The notes under the pieces are model-generated. The model worked only from the letters and a program-made list of their open reading frames with translations, was not told the origin of the DNA and made no database searches. A stretch of 15,063 bases of DNA from an uncultured Lysobacteraceae bacterium (GTDB taxonomy: Bacteria > Pseudomonadota > Gammaproteobacteria > Xanthomonadales > Rhodanobacteraceae). Location of the stretch: the NCBI GenBank assembly GCA_946482585.1, contig CAMLSI010000067.1, positions 1-15,063 of the forward strand. The letters run 5' to 3'. Made by a program: the position numbers and the translations under genes. Positions 1 through 7,727 of the stretch are shown here, in pieces (the stretch's first letter is position 1; each line of letters starts with the position of its first letter).

Positions 1-1500
1 CCGGACGCGGGCAGCGGCGAAGTGCCGTTGTCCCGGCTGGTCGAACAGGCGCTCGCGCGCATCGACACGGAACTCGCCGGACAACCCGCCGCGCAGGCCG
101 AGCTCTACGCAACCCTCGCCGGCGTGGAGCGCGTGCTCGGCAACATGGAGCTCGCGCGGACGACCTTCGATCGCGCCATCGCGCTCGAGCGCTTGCTCGA
201 TCGGCCGTTGCAGCTCGCGTCCGTGCTGTCGCAACGCACGCGGCTGGCCCGGGCCGCATTCGGCAAGGAGGCCGCCGTGGCGGACGCACGCGAGGCCTAC
301 GACATCGTGCGCCGGCACGTAGCGCCGGACGCGCCCGAACTCGCGGCGGCGATCGAGCTGCTCGGTACCGTACTGTCGGAAAGCGCGCAGTTCGCCGAGG
401 CGGAACCGCTGCTGCAGCGCGCGCTCGCGATGCGCGAAGCGGCCGACCCCGAGGGCCCCGGTACGATCGACGCGATCCACGCGCTGGGCATGCATCTGCT
501 GGCCAAGGGAGACTACGCCGGCGCGATCGATCATTTGCGGCGCGAACTCGCCCTGCGCGTCGTGCGCAGCGGTAGCGAGAATGAAGCCTACTACTCGACC
601 CTGGAAATGCTGGGAGCCGCCTACGGCAAGGCGCGCCGCTTCGACGAAGCGGAACAGGCCTTGCGCACGTCGCTGGAAGGGCAGCGCCGGCTCGACCCCG
701 CCGACAGCGCCGAGATGGCCTGGGGCTACACGCAGTTCGGACGCGTGCTCGACCAGGCTGGACGTTCGCGCGAAGCCCTGCCGCTGTATCGCCAGGCCCT
801 GAGTATCGGCGCGAAGAAGATGGGGACCGACTCGGTGTCCTATGCCGTGCTCCTGTTCAACCTCGCCGGCTCGCTGCGGCGCGTCGGCGACCTCGCCGCG
901 GCCGAACGAACCTATGCGCAGGCCCTGCCGATCCTGCGCCGGACCTGGTCGCCGACCGATCGCGCGCTGTGCCGCGCGCTCAACGACTACGGCACGCTGC
1001 TGCTGCGCGTCGGCAAGCTCGGTGCGGCACGCGAGCCGCTGCTGACTGCCTATCGCAACCGCGTCGCCGCGCAAGGCGAGAACTCCGACGACACCGCCAT
1101 TTCGCAGATCGCGCTGGCCGAACTCGACCGGCGTTCGGGCCAGCCCGAGCGCGCCGCGGAACGGCTGGAGAGCATTGCCGCCGCCGTGCCGCGACTCGGC
1201 GGCGTCGAGCGCGCCGAGTACCTGCGCCAGCGCGGACTGCTGCGCCTGCAGCGTGGCGAGCGCGAGCGTGCGGTCGCTGATTTCGAGACGGCGGAAAATG
1301 CCGTGCGCGAAGCGCTGGGCGATACCGATCCGCGCACCTGGCTCGCGCGGCTCGATCGCGCCGAGGCGCTGATCGCCAGTCCCGCGACACGCACTGCCGG
1401 AGCGGCCTTGGCCATCGACATACGGGCGCACGTTCGCGGCGCACTGGTGCCCGCCTCGCCCGTGCTCGCGCAGATCGAGCGTCTTGCGTCCGCGCGATGA
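1..1500 (+). CDS. TPR-repeat protein, 5' end missing (probable C-terminal part of a Ser/Thr kinase)
   Basis: The reading frame is open from base 1 to the TGA at 1498-1500, so at least 499 residues of a longer protein are visible. A GTG at 22 could be read as a start, but the frame continues upstream without a stop and no ribosome site precedes it, so I treat the gene as truncated by the window edge. The protein is almost entirely helical tetratricopeptide repeats, with unit hallmarks such as the G-x-Y/F-x-x-A-E-x-x-x-x-x-A-L spacing at FAEAEPLLQRAL, FDEAEQALRTSL and LAAAERTYAQAL. There is no signal peptide or membrane segment in this part. The stretch near the start (LVEQALARIDTELAGQP) resembles the linker between kinase domain and TPR array in gammaproteobacterial PknB-like kinases. 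That kinase identity is inferred, since no catalytic domain is in view. TPR arrays act as protein-binding scaffolds. The gene converges on the protease gene that follows. Confidence 0.85.
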   Translation, partial: PDAGSGEVPLSRLVEQALARIDTELAGQPAAQAELYATLAGVERVLGNMELARTTFDRAIALERLLDRPLQLASVLSQRTRLARAAFGKEAAVADAREAYDIVRRHVAPDAPELAAAIELLGTVLSESAQFAEAEPLLQRALAMREAADPEGPGTIDAIHALGMHLLAKGDYAGAIDHLRRELALRVVRSGSENEAYYSTLEMLGAAYGKARRFDEAEQALRTSLEGQRRLDPADSAEMAWGYTQFGRVLDQAGRSREALPLYRQALSIGAKKMGTDSVSYAVLLFNLAGSLRRVGDLAAAERTYAQALPILRRTWSPTDRALCRALNDYGTLLLRVGKLGAAREPLLTAYRNRVAAQGENSDDTAISQIALAELDRRSGQPERAAERLESIAAAVPRLGGVERAEYLRQRGLLRLQRGERERAVADFETAENAVREALGDTDPRTWLARLDRAEALIASPATRTAGAALAIDIRAHVRGALVPASPVLAQIERLASAR

Positions 1501-1572
1501 GCGCGGCGCGCGGCCTCTCGGCCATGTCGTCGGTTCCGGCAACCGCGAAACACGTGCGCTGGCCGAAGACGA

Positions 1573-2484
1573 CTACGCGACGCGATCCCCGGCCGGCTGC
1601 CGCGCCGCGACGTCTAGGCGGTTGCTGCCGCGCTCGACGAGCCGCTGCTTCGCCCTCGCCCACCGCATCAGCACGACCAGACTCGCGATGACCGCCGCGA
1701 TAGTGATGACGGAGTTTTCCGGCCCGAAGCTCCCGCCGGTCAGCCACGCGGGGCCTCGGGGCTCGTTGACGAGCGGCGCCAGCGCGCGCCAGTCGTCGAG
1801 GCCGGACAGCGATACACCGCTCAGGATGATCGTGAAATTCCAGGCCGCATGATTGAAGCCGGAGACCCAGAGATTGCGCGAATGGATAAATATCAAGTTC
1901 CATAAAGCGCCAAGCAGGGTCACCGATACCAGCGTGGTCACGAAATCCTGCGGGCGGGCGACCGCATCGATGTTCTCGACATGGAGCGCGGCGAACGCCA
2001 GCGACTGCAGCCATAGCGCGGGCACGCTGCCCAGGGCGTCTTCCAGTATCCGGAACAGGAACCCGCGAAAGACCACTTCCTCGAGCATGGCCGCGATCAG
2101 GATCAGGCCGGCGACGCCGAACAGGCCGCTCTGCAGGCCGCGCCAGGCGGTCACGTCGTAGGCGCCGAGCGCGGCGATCAGCAGCATCGGCAGCGCGATG
2201 AGCAAGGCTCCCGTACCCGCGCCGATCGCGATGGCCATCGGCGCAGGACGAAGCTCGTGGACTTCGCGCTTCTCGACCAGCCGTACATAGCCCCAGTAGG
2301 CCAGCACGATCACGAGCAACATGCCGCAGCGCCGCACGACGCTCGTCGCCGCGTCGCCGAGACCGAACGCGGACTGGAGCGCGGGCAGCAGCAGCCCGAG
2401 AAAAGACACGACGGCACCGACGAAGATGGCGCACGCCGACAGCAGCCGCAGGAAAACCTGCTTTGCGAGTCGCAAGTGGGACAT
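1573..2484 (-). CDS. CPBP family intramembrane metalloprotease (CAAX protease-like)
   Basis: A 303-aa polytopic membrane protein of the CPBP/Abi (Rce1-like) family, glutamate-dependent metalloproteases that cut within the membrane. The family motifs are in order: EEVVFRGF (E135, E136, R140), FAALH (H168) and NHAAWN (H212, N216). Hydrophobic segments lie around residues 12-35, 53-68, 84-107, 118-134, 155-168, 183-200 and 257-273. I chose ATG 2484 because an AGGA lies about eight bases upstream and the protein then begins just before the first membrane helix. The frame stays open to an ATG at 2631, but those 49 residues are polar, cross the intergenic region and overlap the LysR promoter. The substrate is unknown: bacterial members serve in peptide or bacteriocin maturation, immunity or signalling, and nothing nearby points to one of these. 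It is divergent from the LysR gene and convergent with the TPR gene. Confidence 0.9.
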   Translation of the reverse strand: MSHLRLAKQVFLRLLSACAIFVGAVVSFLGLLLPALQSAFGLGDAATSVVRRCGMLLVIVLAYWGYVRLVEKREVHELRPAPMAIAIGAGTGALLIALPMLLIAALGAYDVTAWRGLQSGLFGVAGLILIAAMLEEVVFRGFLFRILEDALGSVPALWLQSLAFAALHVENIDAVARPQDFVTTLVSVTLLGALWNLIFIHSRNLWVSGFNHAAWNFTIILSGVSLSGLDDWRALAPLVNEPRGPAWLTGGSFGPENSVITIAAVIASLVVLMRWARAKQRLVERGSNRLDVAARQPAGDRVA

Positions 2485-2554
2485 GGGAGATTCCTGGACG
2501 AGTCGGACGGCGGCGTGATCGCCGCGCGGCGCGGTTCGGGCCGCCGATGCCGCG

Positions 2555-2582
2555 ATACTAAGGCAATCGAATCTGCATGGAA
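2555..2582 (-). promoter_or_regulatory. Candidate promoter of the CPBP protease gene
   Basis: Read on the minus strand, TTCCAT (2582-2577) and TAGTAT (2560-2555) are separated by 16 bases. The -10 element matches four of six consensus positions and the -35 element is weak. A start near 2548 would give a leader of about 64 bases before ATG 2484. This is one of the few AT-richer patches between the two divergent genes. Prediction from sequence only. Confidence 0.3.
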
Positions 2583-2604
2583 CTCCATAAATCGGTACGG
2601 TCTT

Positions 2605-2629
2605 CATGCACAATCGCATGAGATCATGC
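2605..2629. promoter_or_regulatory. Overlapping CATGC palindromes, candidate LysR operator
   Basis: Two overlapping inverted repeats share a half-site: CATGC-N6-GCATG at 2605-2620 and GCATGA-N2-TCATGC at 2616-2629. A further GCATG lies at 2575-2579. They sit 24 bases or more upstream of the preferred LysR start (ATG 2653) and inside the divergent intergenic region, where LysR-type regulators usually bind to repress themselves and control the neighbour. If the regulator instead starts at ATG 2626, the last half-site would overlap its start codon. The function is inferred from position and symmetry. Confidence 0.4.
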
Positions 2630-2652
2630 AAACGACGGACGGCCGATTTCGG

Positions 2653-3573
2653 ATGGAATGGAGCGACCTACGCATCTTCCTCGCGATCGCGCGCGAGGGG
2701 ACCCTCGGTGCCGCGGCGCGGAAACTCGCCCAGACGCAACCGACGATGGGACGGCGATTGCGTGCGCTGGAAGCTGCGGTCGGGCATGCGCTGTTCCAGC
2801 GGACCCCGCAGGGTTTCGTGCTGACGGAAGAAGGGTCCATCCTGCTCGGCCATGCCGAGCGCATGGAAGAGGAAGCGCTCGGCATCGAGCGACGGCTCGC
2901 CGGGCAGACGCAGCAGCTCGACGGACTGCTGCGGATCACCTCGTCCGACTGGTTCGGCGCGCACATCCTGACGCCGGTGCTCGCGGAATTTTCGGCCCGG
3001 CATCCGCAGGTCACGATCGAACTGCTGACCGACTCGCGCTTCCTGAGTCTTTCCCGCCGCGAGGCGGACATCGCATTCCGCATCCGGCCATTCGACGAGC
3101 CCGACGTGGTCTCGCGAAAGCTGCTGCACATGCGCTACGCCGCTTACGTGCGCACGGGAGCCGACCATCCGATCGCCGGCGACGGTGCCGGCAGCGCACT
3201 GCTCGCCCTGGATGCGGCGTTCGCCGGAACGCCCGACGACGGCTGGCTGCAGACCCGGCTGCCCGGAGCGCGCACGGTGTTTCGCAGCAACAGCCGCGAC
3301 GTGCAGGCGCGGATGTGCGCCGAAGGCATCGGGGTTGCCGTGCTGCCGATTCCGCTCGGCGACCGCACACGAGGGATCGAACGCATCGACCTCGGCGCCG
3401 AGCCGCCCGGCCGCGATACCTGGGTCGGCTATCACCGGGATCTGCGCCGGCTCGCGCGGCTGCGCGCGCTGCTCGACCTCGTGATCGCGCGGCTCGCGGA
3501 CGACTCGCCGCCGGCGCGATCCGCGCCAGCGACGGCTAATTCGCGCCGGCCAGCGCCCGATGCGTCTGGATGA
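2653..3573 (+). CDS. LysR-family transcriptional regulator
   Basis: A 306-aa protein of usual length for the family. Residues 1-60 form the winged helix-turn-helix: MEWSDLRIFLAIAREGTLGA, then the recognition region AARKLAQTQPTMGRRLRALE and a wing ending in the typical F.LTEEG. A linker helix follows (about 62-90), then a periplasmic-binding-like effector domain beginning at LLRITSSDWFG. The wHTH recognition segment has TMGRR where SRR or SQR is common, as in the LysR subgroup with MDWDDLR-type starts. I prefer ATG 2653 by family alignment. ATG 2626 (nine residues longer) is possible, and neither has a strong ribosome site. The frame stays open back to 2257, but that part lies antisense to the protease and looks non-coding. 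Its target is unknown. Divergent placement makes the CPBP protease gene and itself the first candidates. Confidence 0.9.
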   Translation: MEWSDLRIFLAIAREGTLGAAARKLAQTQPTMGRRLRALEAAVGHALFQRTPQGFVLTEEGSILLGHAERMEEEALGIERRLAGQTQQLDGLLRITSSDWFGAHILTPVLAEFSARHPQVTIELLTDSRFLSLSRREADIAFRIRPFDEPDVVSRKLLHMRYAAYVRTGADHPIAGDGAGSALLALDAAFAGTPDDGWLQTRLPGARTVFRSNSRDVQARMCAEGIGVAVLPIPLGDRTRGIERIDLGAEPPGRDTWVGYHRDLRRLARLRALLDLVIARLADDSPPARSAPATANSRRPAPDASG

Positions 3574-3694
3574 GTGACCAGCCCTCGCCTTCGCGCCGAA
3601 AGACTTCGGTGCGTTCCGGCGCCGGGAAACCGATACGGGCACTCCGACATCGCGCGAGCTCCGTCTCCGGAGCCCGCGCGGAGACGACGGTCAC
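3536..3694 (-). pseudogene. Possible remnant of a SnoaL/DUF4440-type protein (C-terminal end only)
   Basis: In the frame ending at the TAG at 3536-3538, the last 35 residues read like the end of a SnoaL-like or DUF4440 domain: RTEVFRREGEGWSLIQTHRA is the usual last beta hairpin (x-x-x-V-F-R-R-E-x-x-x-W-x-L-I/V-x-x-H). The frame can start at a GTG (3694-3692) that overlaps the stop of the pectate lyase remnant, giving only 52 residues, far short of the roughly 120-140 of the family. The last 38 bases overlap the 3' end of the convergent LysR gene. I read it as the tail of a lost gene. It could also be a chance resemblance. Confidence 0.3.
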
Positions 3695-4495
3695 CAGACG
3701 ATCGGTCCCGTCTGCGTCGGCAGCGTGTTCGCGATCTGCGCGACCGGGTCGATGCCGGTGGACTGGTTCGCTGTCGGCGCCCAGCCGACGTTGGTCGACA
3801 GGTCGGTCGAGTTGACCGCGTTGTAGGCGGCGACGAGATCGATCTCGTTCGACGCGGTCGTGCCGTTGACGAAAGTGCGGCGCGCGAACAGCGCCTTGCC
3901 GTTGAACCGTTCGATCAGGAAATCGGGCCGCATGCCGCCGGCGACGCGGAAGAAATTGTTTTCCGCAAAAATCGCCGAATCCTTGCCGGCGCCCCAGGAA
4001 TACACGTAGCTCTCGGGGTTCGGCACGTTGTAGTAGTTGTTGTACAGATGCACCTTGCCGTAGCGCACGCGCGGCACGCGCTGGACCAGGTCGTCGAACG
4101 CATTGTGGTGAACGGTCACGCGCAGCTTGCCGACGTCGCCGGACGCGCTGTCGGAATTGCCGATCATCATGGTCTTGTCGTGGTGCGCGAAGCGGTTCCA
4201 CGACACGGTCACGAGGTCGGACTGATTGGTCACGTCCACGAGGCCGTCGTGGATCTGATACTGCTGTCCGAAATGATTCGGCAGGCTTTCGTCGGGCGTA
4301 TCGCGATCCTCGAAGCTGTTGTGGTCGATCCAGACATGGGTCGCGTTGCGCACCGCGATCGCATCGTATTCGGAGTTCCAGTTGCCGGTGCTGCCGTCGG
4401 TCGGGTCCCATTTCGGGAAGCAGCCGCGCGCTACTGCCCGCCGATACCAGAACCGGTGCCGCGGCGAGGCCTGCGCCCATCGTCGTGTTGCTCAC
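3691..4495 (-). pseudogene. Pectate lyase (polysaccharide lyase family 1), N-terminally truncated and frameshifted
   Basis: PL1 enzymes cleave polygalacturonate by beta-elimination outside the cell. From about 4425 down to the TGA at 3691 the frame encodes an intact C-terminal two thirds of the fold: FPKWDPTDGSTGNW, ATHVWIDHNSF (the vWiDH motif), DGLVDVTNQSDLVTVSWNRF, HDKTMMIG (the conserved Lys region) and VQRVPRVRYG (the catalytic Arg region), then LYNNYYNV. The first half, with the signal peptide and the early parallel-beta coils, is absent. In this frame the nearest ATG is missing and a stop lies at 4492-4494. The only start with a strong ribosome site (GGAGGGG) is GTG 4495, but it is in another frame and reaches ARLLPEMGP where the real frame has ARGCFPKWDP. 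An internal deletion plus frameshift fits best. The GTG frame begins SNTTMGAG, which itself resembles a PL1 internal motif. An assembly error is the alternative. Confidence 0.7.
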
Positions 4496-5040
4496 TCTCC
4501 CCTCCCAGAAAGTGTGCCGTCGTGGTTGTTGCGCGCGCGTCTGCGCAGCGCACCGGCGGCGCCGGGCCCTGCGCGGACGTCATCGTTTTCCCCCAATGGA
4601 TGGCGCGTGCCCGAACGGGTTCGCCTCCCGCATCGGCCGGCGGATCCGCATGCAGCGGTCCGCGCCGACGCGGCGCACAGTGCCGAGCGAGGGCGCGAAA
4701 TCCGCTTGCGGTTTGCATGCGACGCCGATGCATCCGCATGACGTCCTGGTGCCGCGATTCGCATTTCCGGACGAGACCCCGATGCGGTCGGCGGCCGGTG
4801 CGATCACCTCGCGATAGCGGCAACCGCCGACGTCTGCGGTCGTACCGGGCAACCGCCCGGTGCGTCGAACCCGGCCCCGGCGATCTCGCGTGCTGCTCGC
4901 GCGGCGAGCGCGCTTTTTGCCGCAGCGCCGCAATCCGGTGCCGGCGGACCATACGGAATAGGCTGCAAGACATAACGCCACTCGTCCTGCAGATGGTTAC
5001 TATCGGGACCCGGGACGGATCAACTCAATCGGGGGGTTCT
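4496..5040. other. 545-bp region without a convincing gene
   Basis: No frame here encodes anything I recognise, and none shows the missing N-terminal half of the pectate lyase. Visible structure: a perfect 7-bp hairpin ACCGGGC-AACC-GCCCGGT at 4844-4861, and a smaller one GCGG-CAA-CCGC at 4817-4827. The two share the 10-base direct repeat GGCAACCGCC (4819-4828 and 4848-4857). On the minus strand a 50-codon frame starts at ATG 4583 after a GGGGGA, but it has no recognisable content. Near the right end, TACTAT (4998-5003) could be a -10 box for the BNR gene, with no good -35. The GGGGGG at about 5030-5035 is that gene's ribosome site. Confidence 0.5.
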
Positions 5041-7371
5041 ATGAAGCTGCATGCCGGGCTGCGCTCGCGTGGCCTCATCGTCGTCACTGTCGCCGCGGCG
5101 GTGTCCGCGCTCGCTTTCACCTCGGGTCGCGATGCCGAGCTGTCGCCGCCCGCTCCGCCACTCGCGCCGGACACCGTGGCGCAGGCCGCGCCCGCGAACG
5201 CGGATTCCGCCTATGCGGAGGGCGAGGCCGACGGTGACATGGAACCCGTCGATCCGGCCGAGCAGCGACCGCAGCTGCAACCGCCGCCGCGGCCGGTCAA
5301 TCGCGGCGGCGCCGCCTGGACGCCGCTCGGACCTGCGCCGACGCAGTCGGCCCAGGTCAGCGTGCCGCCCAACAATGAAGTGTCGGGAGCGATCCAGGCG
5401 ATCGCGGCGCATCCGACGAATGCCGACATCCTCTACATCGGCGCGGTCAACGGCGGCATCTGGAAGACCACTAACGCGACCGCGGCGCAGCCGACCTGGA
5501 CGCCGCAGACCGACGCGCTCGCATCGCAGTCGATCGGCGCGATTGCATTCGATCCGACCGATGTGACGCGGCAGACGCTGATCGCCGGCATAGGACGCTT
5601 CAGCAATTTCGCACAACGCGGCGACGACGAGATCGGCGTTTACCGCACGACCAACGGCGGCACGACCTGGACCCTGCACACCGGCGCGCCCCTGCTCGGC
5701 CAGAAGATCATCGCGGTCGCGGCGCGCGGAGCGCGGCTGTTCGCGGCCTCGACGACGGGCGGCCTGTTTCGCAGCGACAACTCCGGCGGAACCTTCGCAC
5801 TGGCCTCGGGCACCGGCAATCTGCCGACCGGCGGGATCTTCGATCTGGTCGGCAATGCCAGCAACGCCAATCAGTTGTACATCGCCGTGCGCGGCGCTGC
5901 GCCGAAGGTGCTGCGCAGCGACGACGGCGGCCTGAACTGGATCGACGTGACCACGGGCATTCCGAGCCTGAGCGGATCGACCAGCGCGCTGCGTCTTTCG
6001 GTCGGCGCCTCGGGCACGGTCTATGCGGCCGTGGTCAACAGCAGCGTGCTCGCCGCAGTGGTGCGCTCGACGAGCCTCGGCGGCTCCTGGACGGCGATGG
6101 ACGTGCCCAGCATCCACCCGGGCGCGCAGGGCACGGTCAACACCTCGATCGTGGCCGATCCGTCCAACGCGAACCTGGTCTACCTCGGCGGCGACCGCAT
6201 CACCGCGAGCCCGTTCACGGGCAATATCGTGCGCGGCAACGCTTCGCTCACGGCGGGCACTCAGTTCGCCATCATCCACGGCAGCGGCGGCGGCAATACC
6301 TCGCCTCACGCCGACAGCCGCGCAATGGCCTTCGACGCGAACGGGAATCTGCTCGAATCCGACGACGGCGGCATCTACCGGCGCGCCACGCCGTCGACGA
6401 CCGGCACCTGGGGTTCCGTGATCGGCAATCTCGCCGTCACCGAAGTGCACGATCTCGCGCACGACAGAGTCGCGAACATCCTCATGATCGGCACGCAGGA
6501 CAACGGCACGCACATGCAGCAGACCGCGGCCAACCTGCGCTGGACCATGATCAACGGCGGCGACGGCGGCGATGCGGCGATCGACGACGATACGCTCGGC
6601 ATCGCCGGCAGCTATCGCTACATCAGCTCGCAGAACAGCGGCGGCTTCCGCCGCGCGCAGTACAACGCCGCGAACACGTTCGTGACCAACGTCTCGCTGC
6701 CGGCCATCGCCGACCCGCAGTTCGTGACGCCGGTCGAGCTCAGCCAGATCAATTCCACGCGCATGCTCGTCGGCGGTGTGAACACCATCTACGAATCCAC
6801 GAACATCACGACCGGCGCGCCGTCGTTCACCTCGCTCGGCACGCCCGGCGCGAATCGCAACGCGATGGCCTACGGCGCGGCCGACGATGCGAATGCCGCC
6901 TACGTCGGCAAGAACGCGGCGGTGTTCCGCCGCTCCGGCGCCGCCTTCGTCGCGACGTCGGCATTGCCGGCCGGCGCCGCAACGATCACCGACGTCGCGA
7001 TGGACCCCGACGATTCGCAGCGCGTCTATGCGGTCGACGACAACCAGGTGTTCCGCTCGGTCAACGGCGGCACGAACTGGACCGACGTCACCGGCAATCT
7101 CGGCACGATCAGTTCGTTCGATTTCCGTACCATCGAATTCGTGCCGAGCGCGGCCGGCGACACCGTCGCCGTCGGCACGCGCTCGGGCGTCTATTTCGCG
7201 CCGGCGAATTCGTCGACCTGGGACCTGCTCGGCACCGGCCTGCCGGACGTGCTCGTGTTCGACCTGCGTTACGTCGCGACCCAGGGCCGGCTCGTCGCGG
7301 GCACGCTCGGCCGCGGCGTCTGGTCACTCCCGTTCGACAACGACCGCATCTTCGCGAACGGCTTCCAGTGA
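5041..7371 (+). CDS. Secreted BNR/VPS10-like beta-propeller protein with IFANGFQ tail
   Basis: A 776-aa exported protein. Residues 1-29 are a signal peptide (basic start, then a run of V/A/L ending near ALAFTSG). Residues 30-95 are a Pro/Ala/acidic linker. From about 97 on come sortilin-like propeller blades with BNR (Asp-box) elements: VYRTTNGGTTW, LFRSDNSGGTF, VLRSDDGGLNW, LESDDGGIYRR and VFRSVNGGTNW. Early GGIWKTTN and late LGRGVWSLP are typical of VPS10/glycosyl-hydrolase-type propellers. No catalytic residues are obvious, so a binding or structural role outside the cell is likely and the ligand is unknown. The protein ends DRIFANGFQ, a short tail shared in form with the next gene product. 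ATG 5041 is chosen for the GGGGGG ribosome site and the signal peptide. The frame stays open upstream to 3574, but that part lies antisense to the pectate lyase remnant and is not credible. A strong hairpin follows the stop. Confidence 0.88.
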   Translation: MKLHAGLRSRGLIVVTVAAAVSALAFTSGRDAELSPPAPPLAPDTVAQAAPANADSAYAEGEADGDMEPVDPAEQRPQLQPPPRPVNRGGAAWTPLGPAPTQSAQVSVPPNNEVSGAIQAIAAHPTNADILYIGAVNGGIWKTTNATAAQPTWTPQTDALASQSIGAIAFDPTDVTRQTLIAGIGRFSNFAQRGDDEIGVYRTTNGGTTWTLHTGAPLLGQKIIAVAARGARLFAASTTGGLFRSDNSGGTFALASGTGNLPTGGIFDLVGNASNANQLYIAVRGAAPKVLRSDDGGLNWIDVTTGIPSLSGSTSALRLSVGASGTVYAAVVNSSVLAAVVRSTSLGGSWTAMDVPSIHPGAQGTVNTSIVADPSNANLVYLGGDRITASPFTGNIVRGNASLTAGTQFAIIHGSGGGNTSPHADSRAMAFDANGNLLESDDGGIYRRATPSTTGTWGSVIGNLAVTEVHDLAHDRVANILMIGTQDNGTHMQQTAANLRWTMINGGDGGDAAIDDDTLGIAGSYRYISSQNSGGFRRAQYNAANTFVTNVSLPAIADPQFVTPVELSQINSTRMLVGGVNTIYESTNITTGAPSFTSLGTPGANRNAMAYGAADDANAAYVGKNAAVFRRSGAAFVATSALPAGAATITDVAMDPDDSQRVYAVDDNQVFRSVNGGTNWTDVTGNLGTISSFDFRTIEFVPSAAGDTVAVGTRSGVYFAPANSSTWDLLGTGLPDVLVFDLRYVATQGRLVAGTLGRGVWSLPFDNDRIFANGFQ

Positions 7372-7379
7372 GGCCCCCG

Positions 7380-7415
7380 GCGCTGCCGACCCGCCGCGAG
7401 CCGGGTCGGCAGCGC
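7380..7415 (+). terminator. Strong hairpin after the BNR protein gene
   Basis: A perfect 14-bp stem, GCGCTGCCGACCCG (7380-7393) with CGGGTCGGCAGCGC (7402-7415) and an 8-base loop, begins eight bases after the stop codon. A smaller hairpin CGAAC-GCG-GTTCG (7415-7427) follows directly. There is no T tract, so it may work as a Rho-assisted or mRNA-stabilising 3' structure rather than a classic intrinsic terminator. Confidence 0.6.
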
Positions 7416-7427
7416 GAACGCGGTTCG

Positions 7428-7697
7428 TTCCGACGACGGCTGCGGTTCCTAGCGCCCGCACGGTAGTGCGCGCCGGGCGACCGGCGGGGCCACCTCATGC
7501 GTGGCCGCCTGCCCGCCGCCATCGATCGTCCGGATCCCGACCGTCATGCCGGCGCCGCCGGCCGCGCGGTTTCCGGTGCGGCGCGCGTCCATCGCGCGAC
7601 CGTGACCGCGGTTTTTTTTGGCGCTCCCGCCGGCGTTCCGAAACGCGGTGTCGGCCGTCACCCGCGTCGGAACGCGTTCCGGATCGCCGGACGGAGG
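7428..7697. other. Non-coding stretch with a T8 tract
   Basis: With the neighbouring sites this is part of the 491-bp gap 7372-7862. I see no gene. An 8-base T run at 7612-7619 is unusual in this GC-rich DNA. It is preceded by a weak 4-bp hairpin ending in the run (ACCG-N6-CGGT, 7599-7612) and, further off, by CGCGCG-TCCAT-CGCGCG (7582-7598). It could be a second, weak terminator for rightward transcripts, but the stem is poor. Confidence 0.3.
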
Positions 7698-7727
7698 CCG
7701 GTTGGCGCCCGGTTAGGGTCCGGTTAG
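7698..7727 (+). promoter_or_regulatory. Three direct repeats with an 11-bp period, candidate response-regulator site
   Basis: CCGGTTGG (7698), CCGGTTAG (7709) and CCGGTTAG (7720) start exactly 11 bases apart, one helical turn. The last two give GGTTAG-N5-GGTTAG, the same layout as the PhoP box (GGTTTA-N5-GGTTTA) and the general pattern for OmpR/PhoB-family dimers. An inverted AACCGG follows at 7736-7741. The array lies 136 to 165 bases upstream of the GEVED gene start, where an activator would sit. Which regulator binds it cannot be told from the sequence. Confidence 0.45.

Noticed and set aside
22..24. GTG as the start of the TPR gene
   Set aside because: The frame is open to base 1, no ribosome site precedes it, and the sequence reads as the middle of a longer TPR protein.
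1531..1545. Hairpin CGGTT-CCGGC-AACCG as terminator between the TPR and protease genes
   Set aside because: Only five base pairs with no T tract on either strand.
2257..2652. N-terminal extension of the LysR protein
   Set aside because: It is antisense to the CPBP protease 5' end and intergenic region, and the LysR fold begins at MEWSDLRIF.
4431..4583. 50-codon minus-strand frame with a GGGGGA ribosome site
   Set aside because: No recognisable sequence and no partner. Kept only as a remark in the gap description.
3574..5040. In-frame 489-residue extension upstream of the BNR protein
   Set aside because: It lies antisense to the pectate lyase remnant, has low-quality Arg/Val/His-rich sequence, and the signal peptide and ribosome site fix the start at 5041.
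5020..6513. 497-codon open frame on the minus strand inside the BNR gene
   Set aside because: Arg/Ala/Gly-rich shadow typical of high-GC DNA. The plus strand has a signal peptide and clear BNR repeats.
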